From: Subtercola endophyticus
Lineage (GTDB): Bacteria; Actinomycetota; Actinomycetes; Actinomycetales; Microbacteriaceae
Length of the DNA stretch: 64,000 nucleotides
Direction of reading: 5' to 3'
Assembly (NCBI RefSeq): GCF_021044565.1
Contig: NZ_CP087997.1
Coordinates: forward strand, 1,178,001 to 1,242,000
Below the pieces are notes generated by a model. It searched no databases. It was not told the origin of the DNA and worked only from the letters and a program-made list of their open reading frames with translations. Below are positions 1 through 8,540 of the stretch, piece after piece. The position numbers and the translations under genes are program-made. Within the stretch, counting starts at the first letter, position 1, and each line of letters starts with the position of its first letter.

Positions 1-60
1 GCCGACTCGGCCGACGCGGAGCCCACCGACGACGCCGAGAGCCACCAGGGCCGGCGCTAG
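1..60 (+). CDS. C-terminal end of an unidentified protein (partial)
   Basis: The window opens inside a reading frame that runs 19 codons and stops with TAG at 58-60. The visible tail is acidic and Ala/Asp/Glu rich and ends in two arginines, like a disordered C-terminus. High G/C at third codon positions supports this frame. Nothing in the fragment identifies the protein; the body lies upstream of the window. A palindromic element follows 44 bp after the stop. Confidence 0.45.
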   Translation, partial: ADSADAEPTDDAESHQGRR

Positions 61-104
61 CACCCCCTCATCCCGGGGCACGCCACGTAACACCGGCCCC
101 CTCG

Positions 105-163
105 CTCGCGCGGCGTTTTTTGCCGCGACTGCACCGCCGATGCGGCAGAAATCGACGCGCGAG
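105..163. repeat. Long imperfect inverted repeat (copy 1 of a dispersed palindrome)
   Basis: Arms at 105-126 and 142-163 pair at 19 of 22 positions around a 15-base loop. The outer arm begins CTCGCGCG and carries a T tract; the mirror arm ends CGCGCGAG after an A-rich stretch. The element lies between the convergent ends of the first partial gene and the reductase at 180-734, so it could act as a bidirectional terminator. A closely related palindrome lies at 51959-52017, which suggests a dispersed intergenic repeat family. Confidence 0.7.
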
Positions 164-179
164 TTCGCGTGTGAACGCG

Positions 180-734
180 TCAGACTTCTGAGCGCGCGCC
201 CTCGACGCGGTACGTGAGCCCGATGGCGCCACTGTCGAACTGAGTCGTGTCGGTGTGCGTGAGACTCAACGGGGTGCCGCCGATCGGCAGCAGGGGAGTA
301 CCCGAGCCGAGCACGATGGGCATGACGCTGACGATCAGCTCGTCGAGCAGGTTATTCGCGGCGAACTGGGCCGCCACGTTGCCGCCGCCGACGATCCACA
401 CGTTCTTGCCCTCGGCCGCTGCCAGAGCTCGCGCCGCGACCACCTCGACCGCCTCGCTCGAGAACAGGATGTTCGCTCCCTCGGCCGTCGGCAGCTCACG
501 ACTCGTCAGCACCCAGATCGGCATGTCGCCGTACGGCCACGCCTGCAGCTCTTCGTCGAGAATGAACTGATACGTGCCCGAGCCCATCACGAGCGCGCCT
601 ACCTCGGCGAGGAACGCGTTGTAATGCGCCTCGTACGCTTCGTACCCGAACTGCAGCAGCCAGTCCATCTTGTCGTCGGCGTCGGCGATGAACCCGTCCA
701 GGCTTGCCGCCACGTAATACTGCATCTTGGCCAT
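180..734 (-). CDS. Dihydrofolate-reductase-like protein (RibD C-terminal domain family)
   Basis: A 184-residue protein of the RibD_C/DHFR-like fold, close in layout to the YyaP/YwjB group. The N-terminus reads MQYYVAASLDGFIA, a characteristic first strand with the S-x-D-G-x-I/V motif. The middle has VMGSGTY and the C-terminal half has the NADPH-loop motif WIVGGGNVAAQF. Members reduce pterin- or pyrimidine-like substrates with NADPH; the substrate cannot be read here. ATG at 734 is preferred because AGGGTGGGG lies just upstream; an in-frame GTG at 743 would add three residues. It is transcribed alone, away from the beta-oxidation genes. A second RibD_C protein is encoded at 35366-36172. Confidence 0.85.
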   Translation of the reverse strand: MAKMQYYVAASLDGFIADADDKMDWLLQFGYEAYEAHYNAFLAEVGALVMGSGTYQFILDEELQAWPYGDMPIWVLTSRELPTAEGANILFSSEAVEVVAARALAAAEGKNVWIVGGGNVAAQFAANNLLDELIVSVMPIVLGSGTPLLPIGGTPLSLTHTDTTQFDSGAIGLTYRVEGARSEV

Positions 735-786
735 GCACCCCACCCTATTGGTGCATGGCCCTATTAGTAGTCAGCTCAGACCGCTG

Positions 787-2934
787 CTATTCGACGCCCG
801 CGATGCGGGGGTGGTGGAAGGTGTCGCCGAAGACGCGCTCGGAGGCACCGACACGGTCGAGGTAGGGCGTTGCGCCACCCATCTGGAACGGCCATCCGGC
901 GCCCAGAATGAGGCACAGGTCGATGTCTTCGGCGGCGTGCACCACGTCGTCTTCGAGCATGCGGTGGATCTCGTCGGCGAGGCCGTCTTCGACCCGGCGC
1001 AGAATCTCGGCGCCCGTCATGGGCGTCGTGCCACCCGCGACGATAGCCACGGCGGTCTTGTCGAAGCCCTTGACCTTGCCCTTGGCGTCGCGCTCGAAGA
1101 TCTTGCCGTGCTCGGCGAGCTTGTGCAGGTTCTGGCTCTCGAAGAACCGATCGGGAAAGGCCGCATGGTGCGTGTCGAGCACATGCGCACCGACTTTGAG
1201 GCCCACCAGCTCGAGCAGCTCGAACGACGTCATCGGCAGGCCGAACGGTGCCAGCGCGGTGTCGACGACCTCGAACGGGGTTCCGGTGTCGACCGCGTGC
1301 ATCGCCTCGCCGAGCAGCTTGGCCAGAATGCGGTTCACCACGAACCCGGGGGTGTCGCGCGTAATCACCGCGTTCTTGCGCAGCTTCGCCGCGACGACCA
1401 TCGCGGTCGACAGCGTGGCGTCGTCGGTGTGCGGCGTGTTGACCACCTCGACCAGCGGCATGACGGCTACCGGGTTGAAGAAGTGGAACCCCACGACCCG
1501 CTCGGGGTGCTTGAGCTTCGACGCGATCTGCTCGACCGAGAGCGACGAGGTGTTCGTGGCGAGAACCGCCGTGTCGGAGATGTACTGCTCCACATCGGCG
1601 AACACCTCCTGCTTCACGCCGAGCTCTTCGAAGACGGCCTCGATGACCCAGTCGGCGTCGGCGAAATCGGCCTTGTTCGTCGTGCCCGAGATGAGCGCGT
1701 TCAGCTTGTTCGACTCGTCGGGCGAGATGCGCCCCTTCGACAGCAGCGTGGCGATCTCGCCGCGAATGTAGTCGAGCCCCTTGTCGACACGAGCCTGGTC
1801 GAGGTCCGTGATCACGACAGGCACCTGCAGGCGCCGCACGAAGAGCAGCGCGAACTGCGAGGCCATGAGGCCGGCACCGATGACGCCCACCTTGGTGACG
1901 GGCTTGGCGATCTTCTTGTCCGGCGCGCCGGCGGGCCTCTTGGCGCGCTTCTGCACGAGGTCGAACGAGTAGATGGATGCCCGGAACTGGTCACCCGCAA
2001 CAAGATCCGCCAGCGCCTCGTCTTCTCGCGCAAAGCCCTCTTCGCGCGTACCCGACTTGGCAGCCCGCAACAGCTCGAGTGCGGCGTAGGGACTCTTGGC
2101 GACCGTGCCGATGCGGCTCTCGAGCTGCTTGCGGGCAATGCCGATCGCGGCATCCCACTTCACCAAGCGCTCGATCTTGCCGGGCACGTTCGGCCGCTTG
2201 ACGGTGATCGCACCGGTGAGCACGCCGTCGGCCCAGATCAGCGACTCCTCTAAGAAGTTCGCCGAGCTGAACATGGCGTCGGCGATGCCGAGTTCGAGCA
2301 CCTCGGGCGCCTTCAGGGTCTTGTTGTTACGAAGCGGGTTCGAGATGATCACGTTGAGTGCGTTCTCGATGCCGATCAGGTTCGGCAGCAGGTATGCCCC
2401 GCCCCAGCCCGGAATGATGCCCAAGAACACCTCGGGGAAGGCGACCGCAGGCGCCGACGAGTCGATGGTGCGGTAATCGGCGGCGAGCGTGATCTCCACG
2501 CCGCCACCGAGCGCGAGCCCGTTGATGAACGCGAACGACGGTACACCGACCTCACTGAGCTTGGTGAGCGTGTAGTGGCCGAGTTGCGCCATCTGCAGCG
2601 CCATCGCGCGCGACGACACCTCGCCGACCTTGCTGAGGTCGGCACCGGCAGCCAGGATGAACGGCTTTCCCGTGACGGCGACGGCGTCGATTTCGCCCGC
2701 TGCCGCACGCTTCTTCAGGGCATCCAGTGTCGCGCCGTACTCGGTCAAGGTCACGGGGCCGAGAGTGTTCGGGCGAGTGTGGTCGCGGCCGTTGTCGAGG
2801 GTGATGAGGGCGAGCGTCTTACCGCTCGCGAGCTTCACGTCACGCACGAAGGAGTGCGTCACCACCTCATCGGCAGAGAACGCGAGCAGGTCGGAGAAGT
2901 CGATCTCGGAATAGTTGGTCACAGAATTCGTCAT
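787..2934 (-). CDS. Bifunctional enoyl-CoA hydratase / 3-hydroxyacyl-CoA dehydrogenase (FadB/FadJ-type)
   Basis: A 715-residue fusion that carries out the hydration and NAD-dependent oxidation steps of fatty-acid beta-oxidation. Residues ~40-250 form a crotonase domain with oxyanion-hole segments around AAGADL and GLALGGGVE. A Rossmann NAD-binding domain follows at ~345 (VGVIGAGLMASQ), then the dehydrogenase helical part with HFFNPVAVMPLVEVV, which holds the catalytic His-Glu region. Length matches actinobacterial trifunctional alpha subunits. It lies 21 bp downstream of the thiolase on the same strand, so the two are probably one operon making the alpha and beta subunits of a beta-oxidation complex. 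The ribosome-binding site before the ATG is weak, which fits translational coupling to the thiolase. Confidence 0.93.
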   Translation of the reverse strand: MTNSVTNYSEIDFSDLLAFSADEVVTHSFVRDVKLASGKTLALITLDNGRDHTRPNTLGPVTLTEYGATLDALKKRAAAGEIDAVAVTGKPFILAAGADLSKVGEVSSRAMALQMAQLGHYTLTKLSEVGVPSFAFINGLALGGGVEITLAADYRTIDSSAPAVAFPEVFLGIIPGWGGAYLLPNLIGIENALNVIISNPLRNNKTLKAPEVLELGIADAMFSSANFLEESLIWADGVLTGAITVKRPNVPGKIERLVKWDAAIGIARKQLESRIGTVAKSPYAALELLRAAKSGTREEGFAREDEALADLVAGDQFRASIYSFDLVQKRAKRPAGAPDKKIAKPVTKVGVIGAGLMASQFALLFVRRLQVPVVITDLDQARVDKGLDYIRGEIATLLSKGRISPDESNKLNALISGTTNKADFADADWVIEAVFEELGVKQEVFADVEQYISDTAVLATNTSSLSVEQIASKLKHPERVVGFHFFNPVAVMPLVEVVNTPHTDDATLSTAMVVAAKLRKNAVITRDTPGFVVNRILAKLLGEAMHAVDTGTPFEVVDTALAPFGLPMTSFELLELVGLKVGAHVLDTHHAAFPDRFFESQNLHKLAEHGKIFERDAKGKVKGFDKTAVAIVAGGTTPMTGAEILRRVEDGLADEIHRMLEDDVVHAAEDIDLCLILGAGWPFQMGGATPYLDRVGASERVFGDTFHHPRIAGVE

Positions 2935-2955
2935 GGTATTCGTGGGCTTCGCGCT

Positions 2956-4167
2956 CTAGCGACGTGCCTTCTTCGCCTTTCGGTCGTAGTTCGGGTTCTC
3001 CCAGATGACGGTGCCGCCCTGGCCGAGGCCCACGCACATGGCGGTGAGGCCGTACTGCACCTCAGGGTGCTCGGCGAACTGTGCAGCGAGCTGGTTCATC
3101 AAGCGCACGCCCGACGAAGCCAGCGGATGCCCGATGGCAATAGCCCCGCCGTATTCGTTCACCCGCTCGTCGTCATCGTCGATTTTGAAGTGATCGAGGA
3201 ACGACAGCACCTGAACGGCGAACGCCTCGTTGAGCTCGAACAGGCCGATGTCGGTGATCGACAGGCCGGCCTTCTTCAGCGCCTTCTCGGTCGACGGAAC
3301 CGGGCCGATGCCCATGATCTCGGGTTCGACACCGGCGAAAGCGAAGCTCACCATCTTCATCTTGGGCGCGAGACCCAGCTCGCGGGCGACCTCGCCGCTG
3401 GCGAGCAGAGCTGCGGTCGCACCGTCGTTCAGACCGGACGAGTTACCGGCCGTGACGCGCCCGTGCGGGCGGAACGGAGTGCGCAGGTTCGCGAGCCCCT
3501 CCATGGTGGTCTCGGGGCGTGGCGCCTCGTCTACCGTTGCAAGGCCCCAGCCGTTCTCGCTGCGGGTCGCGACGGGAATCAGATCGGGCTGAATCTTGCC
3601 GGCGGCGTAGGCCGCGGCCACCTTCTGCTGCGAACGGAAGGCGTAACGGTCGGAACGCTCCTTCGTGAGCTGCGGAAACCGATCGTGGATACGCTCAGCG
3701 GTGTTGCCCATGTTCAGCGCCTCGGCGTCGACCAGACGCTCGGAGAGAAACCGCGGGTTCGGGTCGGCCCCGGCGCCCATCGGGTGATGGCCCATGTGCT
3801 CGACGCCGCCGGCGATGACGAGGTCGTAGGCACCGAACGCGATGCCGCTTCCCGTCGTCGTGACGGCCGTCATGGCGCCGGCGCACATGCGGTCGATCGC
3901 GAATCCGGGAACCGACTTCGGCAGCCCCGACAGCAGGGCTGCGGTGCGGCCGATCGTCAGGCCCTGGTCGCCGGTCTGCGTGGTCGCGGCGATGGCGACC
4001 TCGTCGATGCGGTCTTTCGGCACGTTCGGGTTGCGCTCGAGCAGGCCCATGATCGCCTTGACCACCAGGTCGTCGGCACGGGTCTGCCAGTACATGCCCT
4101 TTTCGCCCGCACGCCCGAACGGGGTGCGAACGCCATCAACGAATACGACTTCAGATTTTTCGGCCAC
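2956..4167 (-). CDS. Thiolase (acetyl-CoA C-acyltransferase, FadA-type)
   Basis: A 403-residue thiolase that cleaves 3-ketoacyl-CoA to acetyl-CoA and a shortened acyl-CoA. The nucleophilic cysteine is C95 in DRMCAGAM, the catalytic His lies in the GGAIAIGHPLASSG motif, and the second Cys in AMCVGLGQGG near the C-terminus. N-terminal VDGVRTPFGR is also typical. The start is a GTG preceded by AGGAGGCATGAGGCATA. It is the first gene of the pair with the enoyl-CoA hydratase/dehydrogenase and is probably the beta subunit of that complex. A biosynthetic acetoacetyl-CoA thiolase is the alternative reading, but the partner gene argues for degradation. Confidence 0.94.
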   Translation of the reverse strand: MAEKSEVVFVDGVRTPFGRAGEKGMYWQTRADDLVVKAIMGLLERNPNVPKDRIDEVAIAATTQTGDQGLTIGRTAALLSGLPKSVPGFAIDRMCAGAMTAVTTTGSGIAFGAYDLVIAGGVEHMGHHPMGAGADPNPRFLSERLVDAEALNMGNTAERIHDRFPQLTKERSDRYAFRSQQKVAAAYAAGKIQPDLIPVATRSENGWGLATVDEAPRPETTMEGLANLRTPFRPHGRVTAGNSSGLNDGATAALLASGEVARELGLAPKMKMVSFAFAGVEPEIMGIGPVPSTEKALKKAGLSITDIGLFELNEAFAVQVLSFLDHFKIDDDDERVNEYGGAIAIGHPLASSGVRLMNQLAAQFAEHPEVQYGLTAMCVGLGQGGTVIWENPNYDRKAKKARR

Positions 4168-4202
4168 TATGCCTCATGCCTCCTGGAATAACATCTGTGA
4201 CG

Positions 4203-4231
4203 ATCCTAGGCACGCCCCGAAAGGGTCAGAA
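4203..4231 (-). promoter_or_regulatory. Possible promoter of the thiolase/beta-oxidation operon
   Basis: On the minus strand a TTCTGA box and a TAGGAT box are separated by 17 bases and lie about 36 bases before the thiolase GTG. Both match the -35 and -10 consensus only partly. The spacer includes a small CCC-TTTC-GGGG hairpin. Placement between RNase D and thiolase is sensible, but the boxes are weak. Confidence 0.3.
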
Positions 4232-4246
4232 ATCGTTTGATTCTTC

Positions 4247-5470
4247 CTACGATTCACCCTCGGCGGCGTCGAGAAGGCTTTGGTGGGCTTCTACAAAGGC
4301 TTGGGCGATTGGCTGTGCGGTTAGCTCAATCTGCCACGGCCGGGCGCCCGACTTCTGCAGGGCTTCGGCGACCGTCTGGGCGTCGACCACGGTCGGCGGC
4401 GTCCAGGCCAGCCTGCGCAACAGCTCGGGCGTGAGCAGGTTCTCGAGCGGTATGGCGTGCTCTTCACCGAGCGCCAGAAGGGCCTGGCGCGCGGCCTTCA
4501 GCCGGGCATCCGCTTCGGGGTTCCGGTCGGCCCAGGCCCGCGGCGGGGGCAGCGTATCGGTCGAGCGAGTCAGTTGTGGCGGGGTCGTGGATGCCCGGCC
4601 CACCTCGATGGCGGCCCACCAGCGGTCGAGTTCCGAGCGTGACGCGCGCCCGGTGAACTCGCGCATGGCGGCGAGCTCACGTTTCGACTCCGGCAGCGCC
4701 CGCGCCACCGCGGTCAGCGACAGGTCGGGAACGAGCCGGCCCGGGGCGATGTCGGTCTCGCGCGCCAGCTGGTCGCGGGCCAACCACAGCTCGCGGGCGA
4801 CCGAGAGGTTCTTGGCGCCTCGCAGCGAATGCACGCCCGACAGTCGGCGCCACGGATCGGCGAGCGGCGCTTTGGCCTCTTTGTCGAGCGTGGCCTGAAA
4901 CTCCTGCCGCGCGATTTCGGTCTTCTGCTGCTCGTCGAGCAGCCGCACCATCACGTCGCGCAGATCGATGAGCAGTTCGACGTCGAGTGCCGCGTACTCC
5001 AGCCATGCCGCGGGGAGCGGGCGCGTCGACCAGTCGGCCGCCGAGTGCTCTTTCGCCAAGTGGATGCCCAGCAGCTCTTCGACCACCGTGCCGAGCCCCA
5101 CGCGGGGCAGCCCGAGCAGCCGCGCGGCCAGTTCGGTATCGAAGATGCGCGTCGGTTCCAGCTCGACCTCACGCAGGCAGGCGAGGTCTTGGCTCGCGGC
5201 ATGCAGCACCCACTCTTCGTCACCGATCACCGCAGAGAGTTCGGCGAACGATCCGATCGGGGGAGGGTCGAACAAGAAGGTGCCGGCACCGCGCCGGTAG
5301 AGCTGAATGAGGTAGGCGCGCTGCGAGTATTTGAAGCCCGACGCTCGTTCGGCATCGATAGCAATGGGCCCGGTGCCCCCGGCGATGACCTGCACGGCGT
5401 CGAGGTACGCCTGCCGGGTGTCGATGACGCTGCGCGGCGAGCCCTCGTTCGCCGGCAGTGCGTCAGTCAC
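4247..5470 (-). CDS. RNase D-like 3'-5' exoribonuclease with HRDC domain
   Basis: A 407-residue DEDD-family exonuclease. PIAIDAERASGF (~residue 36) carries the first acidic metal ligands, with the later DEDD residues around ILI/DTELAARLLGLP and the YAALDVELL segment (Y...D, Exo III). An HRDC nucleic-acid-binding region follows from ~residue 225. Members process tRNA and other structured RNA 3' ends. The GTG start lies inside the last codons of the upstream DUF3000 gene (8 bp overlap), a strong sign of one operon; this DUF3000-RNase D pairing recurs in Actinobacteria. Confidence 0.9.
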   Translation of the reverse strand: MTDALPANEGSPRSVIDTRQAYLDAVQVIAGGTGPIAIDAERASGFKYSQRAYLIQLYRRGAGTFLFDPPPIGSFAELSAVIGDEEWVLHAASQDLACLREVELEPTRIFDTELAARLLGLPRVGLGTVVEELLGIHLAKEHSAADWSTRPLPAAWLEYAALDVELLIDLRDVMVRLLDEQQKTEIARQEFQATLDKEAKAPLADPWRRLSGVHSLRGAKNLSVARELWLARDQLARETDIAPGRLVPDLSLTAVARALPESKRELAAMREFTGRASRSELDRWWAAIEVGRASTTPPQLTRSTDTLPPPRAWADRNPEADARLKAARQALLALGEEHAIPLENLLTPELLRRLAWTPPTVVDAQTVAEALQKSGARPWQIELTAQPIAQAFVEAHQSLLDAAEGES

Positions 5471-6059
5471 GGGCGTTGCGTTTCGCAGAGAGCAGGCTCA
5501 CACCTTCGGCGACGGGCGGCAGCCCGGCCAGCATGCACAGCAGCTCACCCCAGGCTTCGACGTGGGTCTTCACGTCAGCGTCTTTCGGGCTCCACGAAGC
5601 GCGCAACTCGATCTGCGCCCCGTCGCCCTGCTTGGCGAGCTCGCCGAACCCGGAAGAGATGATTTTGGTTGCTGTACCCGAAGCATGTGAATAGTTTGCT
5701 CCCTGAGCATCCAATGCATCAATCAACCACGACCAGGTCACGTCGGCGAGAAACGGATCGAGGCCGATCTCGGTCTCGAGCGGGGCCTGAACGAAACACA
5801 CAACACGGAACGGGCCGCCCCACGCCGGGGGCTCTTCGGGGTCGTAGAGCAAGATGAATCGCCCGGTGCCGAGGTCGGAATCCGACCCATGGCGGGCGGG
5901 AGAGACGTCTGCCGAGAGAGCGATCGAGTACGGTGCGAGGTTGGCCGGTGACGCGATCTCGTTCACCACGAGTTCGGGGCGGGTTACGGCCTTTCGCAGA
6001 GAGCCGAGCGCGCCTGCGAATTCCGTGGGCAGCGCGGGGCTGAAAGGAGAATCGGACAC
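5463..6059 (-). CDS. DUF3000 family protein
   Basis: A 198-residue soluble protein with no signal peptide or membrane segment, recognised from its overall pattern (a near N-terminal LRKAVTRPELVVNEIASPANLAPYS-type stretch, then TGRFILLYDPEEPPAWGG and a W-rich central part) as the actinobacterial DUF3000 family. The biochemical function of the family is unknown. The gene overlaps RNase D by 8 bp and so probably shares its transcript. The start is GTG, and a TAGTCT box sits exactly six bases before it with no Shine-Dalgarno, so the message is probably leaderless. Confidence 0.8.
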   Translation of the reverse strand: MSDSPFSPALPTEFAGALGSLRKAVTRPELVVNEIASPANLAPYSIALSADVSPARHGSDSDLGTGRFILLYDPEEPPAWGGPFRVVCFVQAPLETEIGLDPFLADVTWSWLIDALDAQGANYSHASGTATKIISSGFGELAKQGDGAQIELRASWSPKDADVKTHVEAWGELLCMLAGLPPVAEGVSLLSAKRNARD

Positions 6060-6065
6060 GACGCA

Positions 6066-6071
6066 AGACTA
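6066..6071 (-). promoter_or_regulatory. -10 box for a likely leaderless DUF3000-RNase D transcript
   Basis: On the minus strand TAGTCT is followed by six bases (TGCGTC) and then the GTG start. This matches the actinobacterial TAnnnT box placed 6-8 bases before a transcription start that coincides with the start codon. No -35 was obvious. Confidence 0.5.
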
Positions 6072-6167
6072 GAGTTTTTTTGTGTATCTGCTGGGAAGGC
6101 ACGCCGTTTGACCGCAGCGCCCGCCTGCGTCATGAATAATCCCGCCACGCTGTGAAAAGGTGAACTA

Positions 6168-7415
6168 ATGACCACTCGCGACCCGCATCCCTCGATCAAA
6201 CGCGACATCATCGCCCCGTGGGTGATCTCGGCCATCGCTGTCGGCACCGCGGCGACTCTGGCCACGGCGGCCGCCGCCTTCGTCACTGCGAAGTTCTCTC
6301 GCTCTGTCGTGATTCCCACCGACTCGGCCACCGAGAACCTGCGCATCTACGCGGTTGATCTCGAGGCAGGCACCGTGACGCTGGGCATCTCGCCCGACTC
6401 GCTGGTGGCCGGGCGGTACAGCCTCTGGTTCGCTGGCGGAACCGGTCACGCCCGCATCGGCGGCATTCTCTCGGTCGCCGACGGCCGCGTCGTACGCACC
6501 CTCGAGAGCGTCGACAACGGCGAGTTGCAGGATGCCCGCTGGTGCCGCCTCGGCAGCTGGTACTTTCTCGACCCCCGCGAGCTCGGTTTCGAGGTGCAAG
6601 ACGTCATCGTCGAGACCGAGGTCGGGCCCGCCCCGGCCTGGCTCATTGCCGCGGCGAATCGCGCCGATGGCGCCGGCCCCGACGCGGGGGGCTCAGCGGC
6701 GTTCTCGGAGGCACCTGTGGCGAACCGCTGGGCGATCCTGGTGCACGGCAGGGGAGTGCGCCGGGCCGAGACGATCCGCGCGCTGCCGCTCTTTCACGAA
6801 CTCGGCTACACCACGCTGCAGGTGTCGTATCGCAACGACGGAGAGGCCCCGAAGAGTGCCGACGGCCGGTACGCGCTCGGCGACACCGAATGGCACGACA
6901 TCGACGCCGCCATGGCCTACGCCGTCGAGCACGGTGCGACCGAGCTGGTGCTGATGGGCTGGTCGATGGGCGGGGCGACGGTGCTGCAGGCGGCGACCCG
7001 ATCATCCTCTCGTTCCTACCTGAAGGCCGTGGTGCTCGACTCGCCCGTCGTGGCCTGGAGCGACACCATCGTCTTTCAGGGGCACCTCAACCACTTGCCC
7101 GAGCCGATCTCGAAGGCCGTGATGGCCACGATCGGGTCGGAGGTCGGCCGCACGGTGACCGGCCAGTCGCAGCCGATCGACTTCAAACGGCTCGACTTCG
7201 TCGCCCGCGCCGCCGAAGTCGTGTGGCCCGTGCTCATTCTGCACAGCGACGACGACGGCTTCGTGCCCTCGACCGCCTCGCGCAAGCTGGCCGAGGCCCG
7301 CCCCGACCTCGTGACGCTGGTGCCCTTCTCCGTGGCCAAGCACGTGCGCCTCTGGAACTACGACCCCGAGAAGTACACCACGGCCATCCGCACCTGGCTC
7401 GCAGCAAACACCTGA
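6168..7415 (+). CDS. Membrane-anchored alpha/beta hydrolase
   Basis: A 415-residue protein with one N-terminal membrane helix (~17-40) followed by an unassigned beta-rich domain (~50-185) and an alpha/beta-hydrolase domain. The nucleophile elbow is GWSMGG with Ser266; the oxyanion region is LVHGRGV (~192); the acid is probably in LILHSDDDGFVP and the His in SVAKHVRLW. These give a complete catalytic triad. Topology predicts an extracytoplasmic esterase or peptidase-like hydrolase; the substrate is unknown. Many relatives are annotated only as alpha/beta fold hydrolases. AAAAGGTGA precedes the ATG. It stands alone, divergent from DUF3000. Confidence 0.85.
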   Translation: MTTRDPHPSIKRDIIAPWVISAIAVGTAATLATAAAAFVTAKFSRSVVIPTDSATENLRIYAVDLEAGTVTLGISPDSLVAGRYSLWFAGGTGHARIGGILSVADGRVVRTLESVDNGELQDARWCRLGSWYFLDPRELGFEVQDVIVETEVGPAPAWLIAAANRADGAGPDAGGSAAFSEAPVANRWAILVHGRGVRRAETIRALPLFHELGYTTLQVSYRNDGEAPKSADGRYALGDTEWHDIDAAMAYAVEHGATELVLMGWSMGGATVLQAATRSSSRSYLKAVVLDSPVVAWSDTIVFQGHLNHLPEPISKAVMATIGSEVGRTVTGQSQPIDFKRLDFVARAAEVVWPVLILHSDDDGFVPSTASRKLAEARPDLVTLVPFSVAKHVRLWNYDPEKYTTAIRTWLAANT

Positions 7416-7487
7416 ATCATTTCGCCGAACTCGCGTAATGGTCGTCCCGGAACGTGATCTTTCTCATTGAAGAGCGAAGGAGTTCTA

Positions 7488-8006
7488 ATGAAGAGAAAGA
7501 CCGGTCGTTTCGTGGCGTCGCTGGCATCGGCGGTTCTCATCGGCGCGGCGCTGCTGATGGCGGGAGCCAGCGGGGCGCAGGCAGCGCCATTGTGTTCAGG
7601 GCCGGACGCGCCGTCAGCGTGCCATCCGAAACCACCGGCGCCCCCTCCGCGGCCGAACGATCTCGAGAGCCAACCGTTCACGCCCACTCCGGGCGTCTAC
7701 AACGTGATCGACGTAGCCATGGGAGTCGTCACCCCCGCTGCGGTGCAAGGCTACGCCAAGGGCGACGACACACCGTATCGAGTGTCCATCAGCTGCACGA
7801 ACGGCTATTTCTTCAGCCATTCGATGACAATGTCTGATCCCGGCACCCTGAGGTACACCATCGTGATTCCTCCAGACGCGGCGGCCGGCGCATGTTACGG
7901 CGCCACCTGGGATCAATCGACGCTCGGGCTTTACACGGTGAACGTCTACCTGGAAGAGCGAAAGACCAAGACGTTCGACGACTGGCACGTCGACTTCAAC
8001 CCGTGA
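7488..8006 (+). CDS. Small secreted protein of unknown function
   Basis: A 172-residue product with a clear Sec signal peptide: lysine/arginine-rich start, hydrophobic core at ~8-24 and a probable cleavage after AQA at ~32. The mature part has four cysteines (two near the N-terminus around a Pro-rich stretch PKPPAPPPRP, then in SISCTNG and GACYGATW) and could form two disulfides in a small beta-sandwich. GAAGGAG lies five bases before the ATG at 7488, which decides the start over an upstream in-frame TTG. No family was recognised. Its last 11 bp overlap the convergent sufE gene. Confidence 0.75.
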   Translation: MKRKTGRFVASLASAVLIGAALLMAGASGAQAAPLCSGPDAPSACHPKPPAPPPRPNDLESQPFTPTPGVYNVIDVAMGVVTPAAVQGYAKGDDTPYRVSISCTNGYFFSHSMTMSDPGTLRYTIVIPPDAAAGACYGATWDQSTLGLYTVNVYLEERKTKTFDDWHVDFNP

Positions 8007-8439
8007 CGATCTTGTCGCGGATCTGGCGCTTGGTGCGGGCGAGCAGGGCCGTCATTCCGCGGATGCGCAGGGGAGAGACCGCCTGGGTGAGGCCGATCAT
8101 CGAGGGATAGTCGTCGGGAACGGCGAGCACTTCGTCGGCCGTGAGGCCGGCGAGGCCCTGCGCCAGAATCGAGGCGAAGCCGCGGGTGGTGGGCGACTCC
8201 TTCGGGGCGGTCGCGAACAGGTGCACGATGCGGTTCTCGTCGACTTCGACGAAGATGAACACGGGCGACTGGCACTCGACGACACGCTCGAAGAGATCCG
8301 GATGATCGCGGTACCGCTCGGGCAGCTCGGGCAGCTCGTTCGAGAACTCGAGCAGCAACTGCAGCCGGTCTTTGAGCGACAACTCGAGAAAGTCGTCGCG
8401 AATCTCGGCCAGGGCGGGTTGGAGTTCGGTGTCAGCCAT
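7996..8439 (-). CDS. SufE family Fe-S cluster assembly protein
   Basis: A 147-residue SufE-like protein. The conserved sulfur-acceptor cysteine is C56 in VVECQSPVF, and the family block TTRGFASILAQGL is intact. SufE takes persulfide sulfur from a cysteine desulfurase and hands it to the Suf scaffold. Here the upstream neighbour on the same strand is a rhodanese-type sulfurtransferase, another persulfide carrier, which suggests joint work in sulfur trafficking; this sulfurtransferase-SufE pairing recurs in Actinobacteria. A strong hairpin with a T-run separates the two genes, so sufE may be expressed at a lower level or from its own promoter. Confidence 0.9.
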   Translation of the reverse strand: MADTELQPALAEIRDDFLELSLKDRLQLLLEFSNELPELPERYRDHPDLFERVVECQSPVFIFVEVDENRIVHLFATAPKESPTTRGFASILAQGLAGLTADEVLAVPDDYPSMIGLTQAVSPLRIRGMTALLARTKRQIRDKIVTG

Positions 8440-8458
8440 GCTGCCTCAAGTTTCTCAC

Positions 8459-8522
8459 GAAAAACGTAGGAGAATCCGGGGGTGTGGCGCGCATGCGGCG
8501 GTTCACCCTCGGATTCTCCTAG
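8459..8522 (-). terminator. Strong hairpin terminator between the sulfurtransferase gene and sufE
   Basis: Arms at 8467-8484 and 8503-8522 form a near-perfect stem around TAGGAGAATCC with an 18-base loop. On the minus strand the stem is followed by a run of five T. It lies after the sulfurtransferase stop and before sufE, and may give partial read-through. Confidence 0.7.
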
Positions 8523-8540
8523 GTTTTGGCGGGCGGTGAT

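Noticed and set aside
727..2253. 508-codon plus-strand frame opposite the enoyl-CoA hydratase/dehydrogenase
   Set aside because: Mirror of a real gene: composition is Arg/His/Glu-rich and no domain is visible, while the minus strand encodes clear catalytic motifs.
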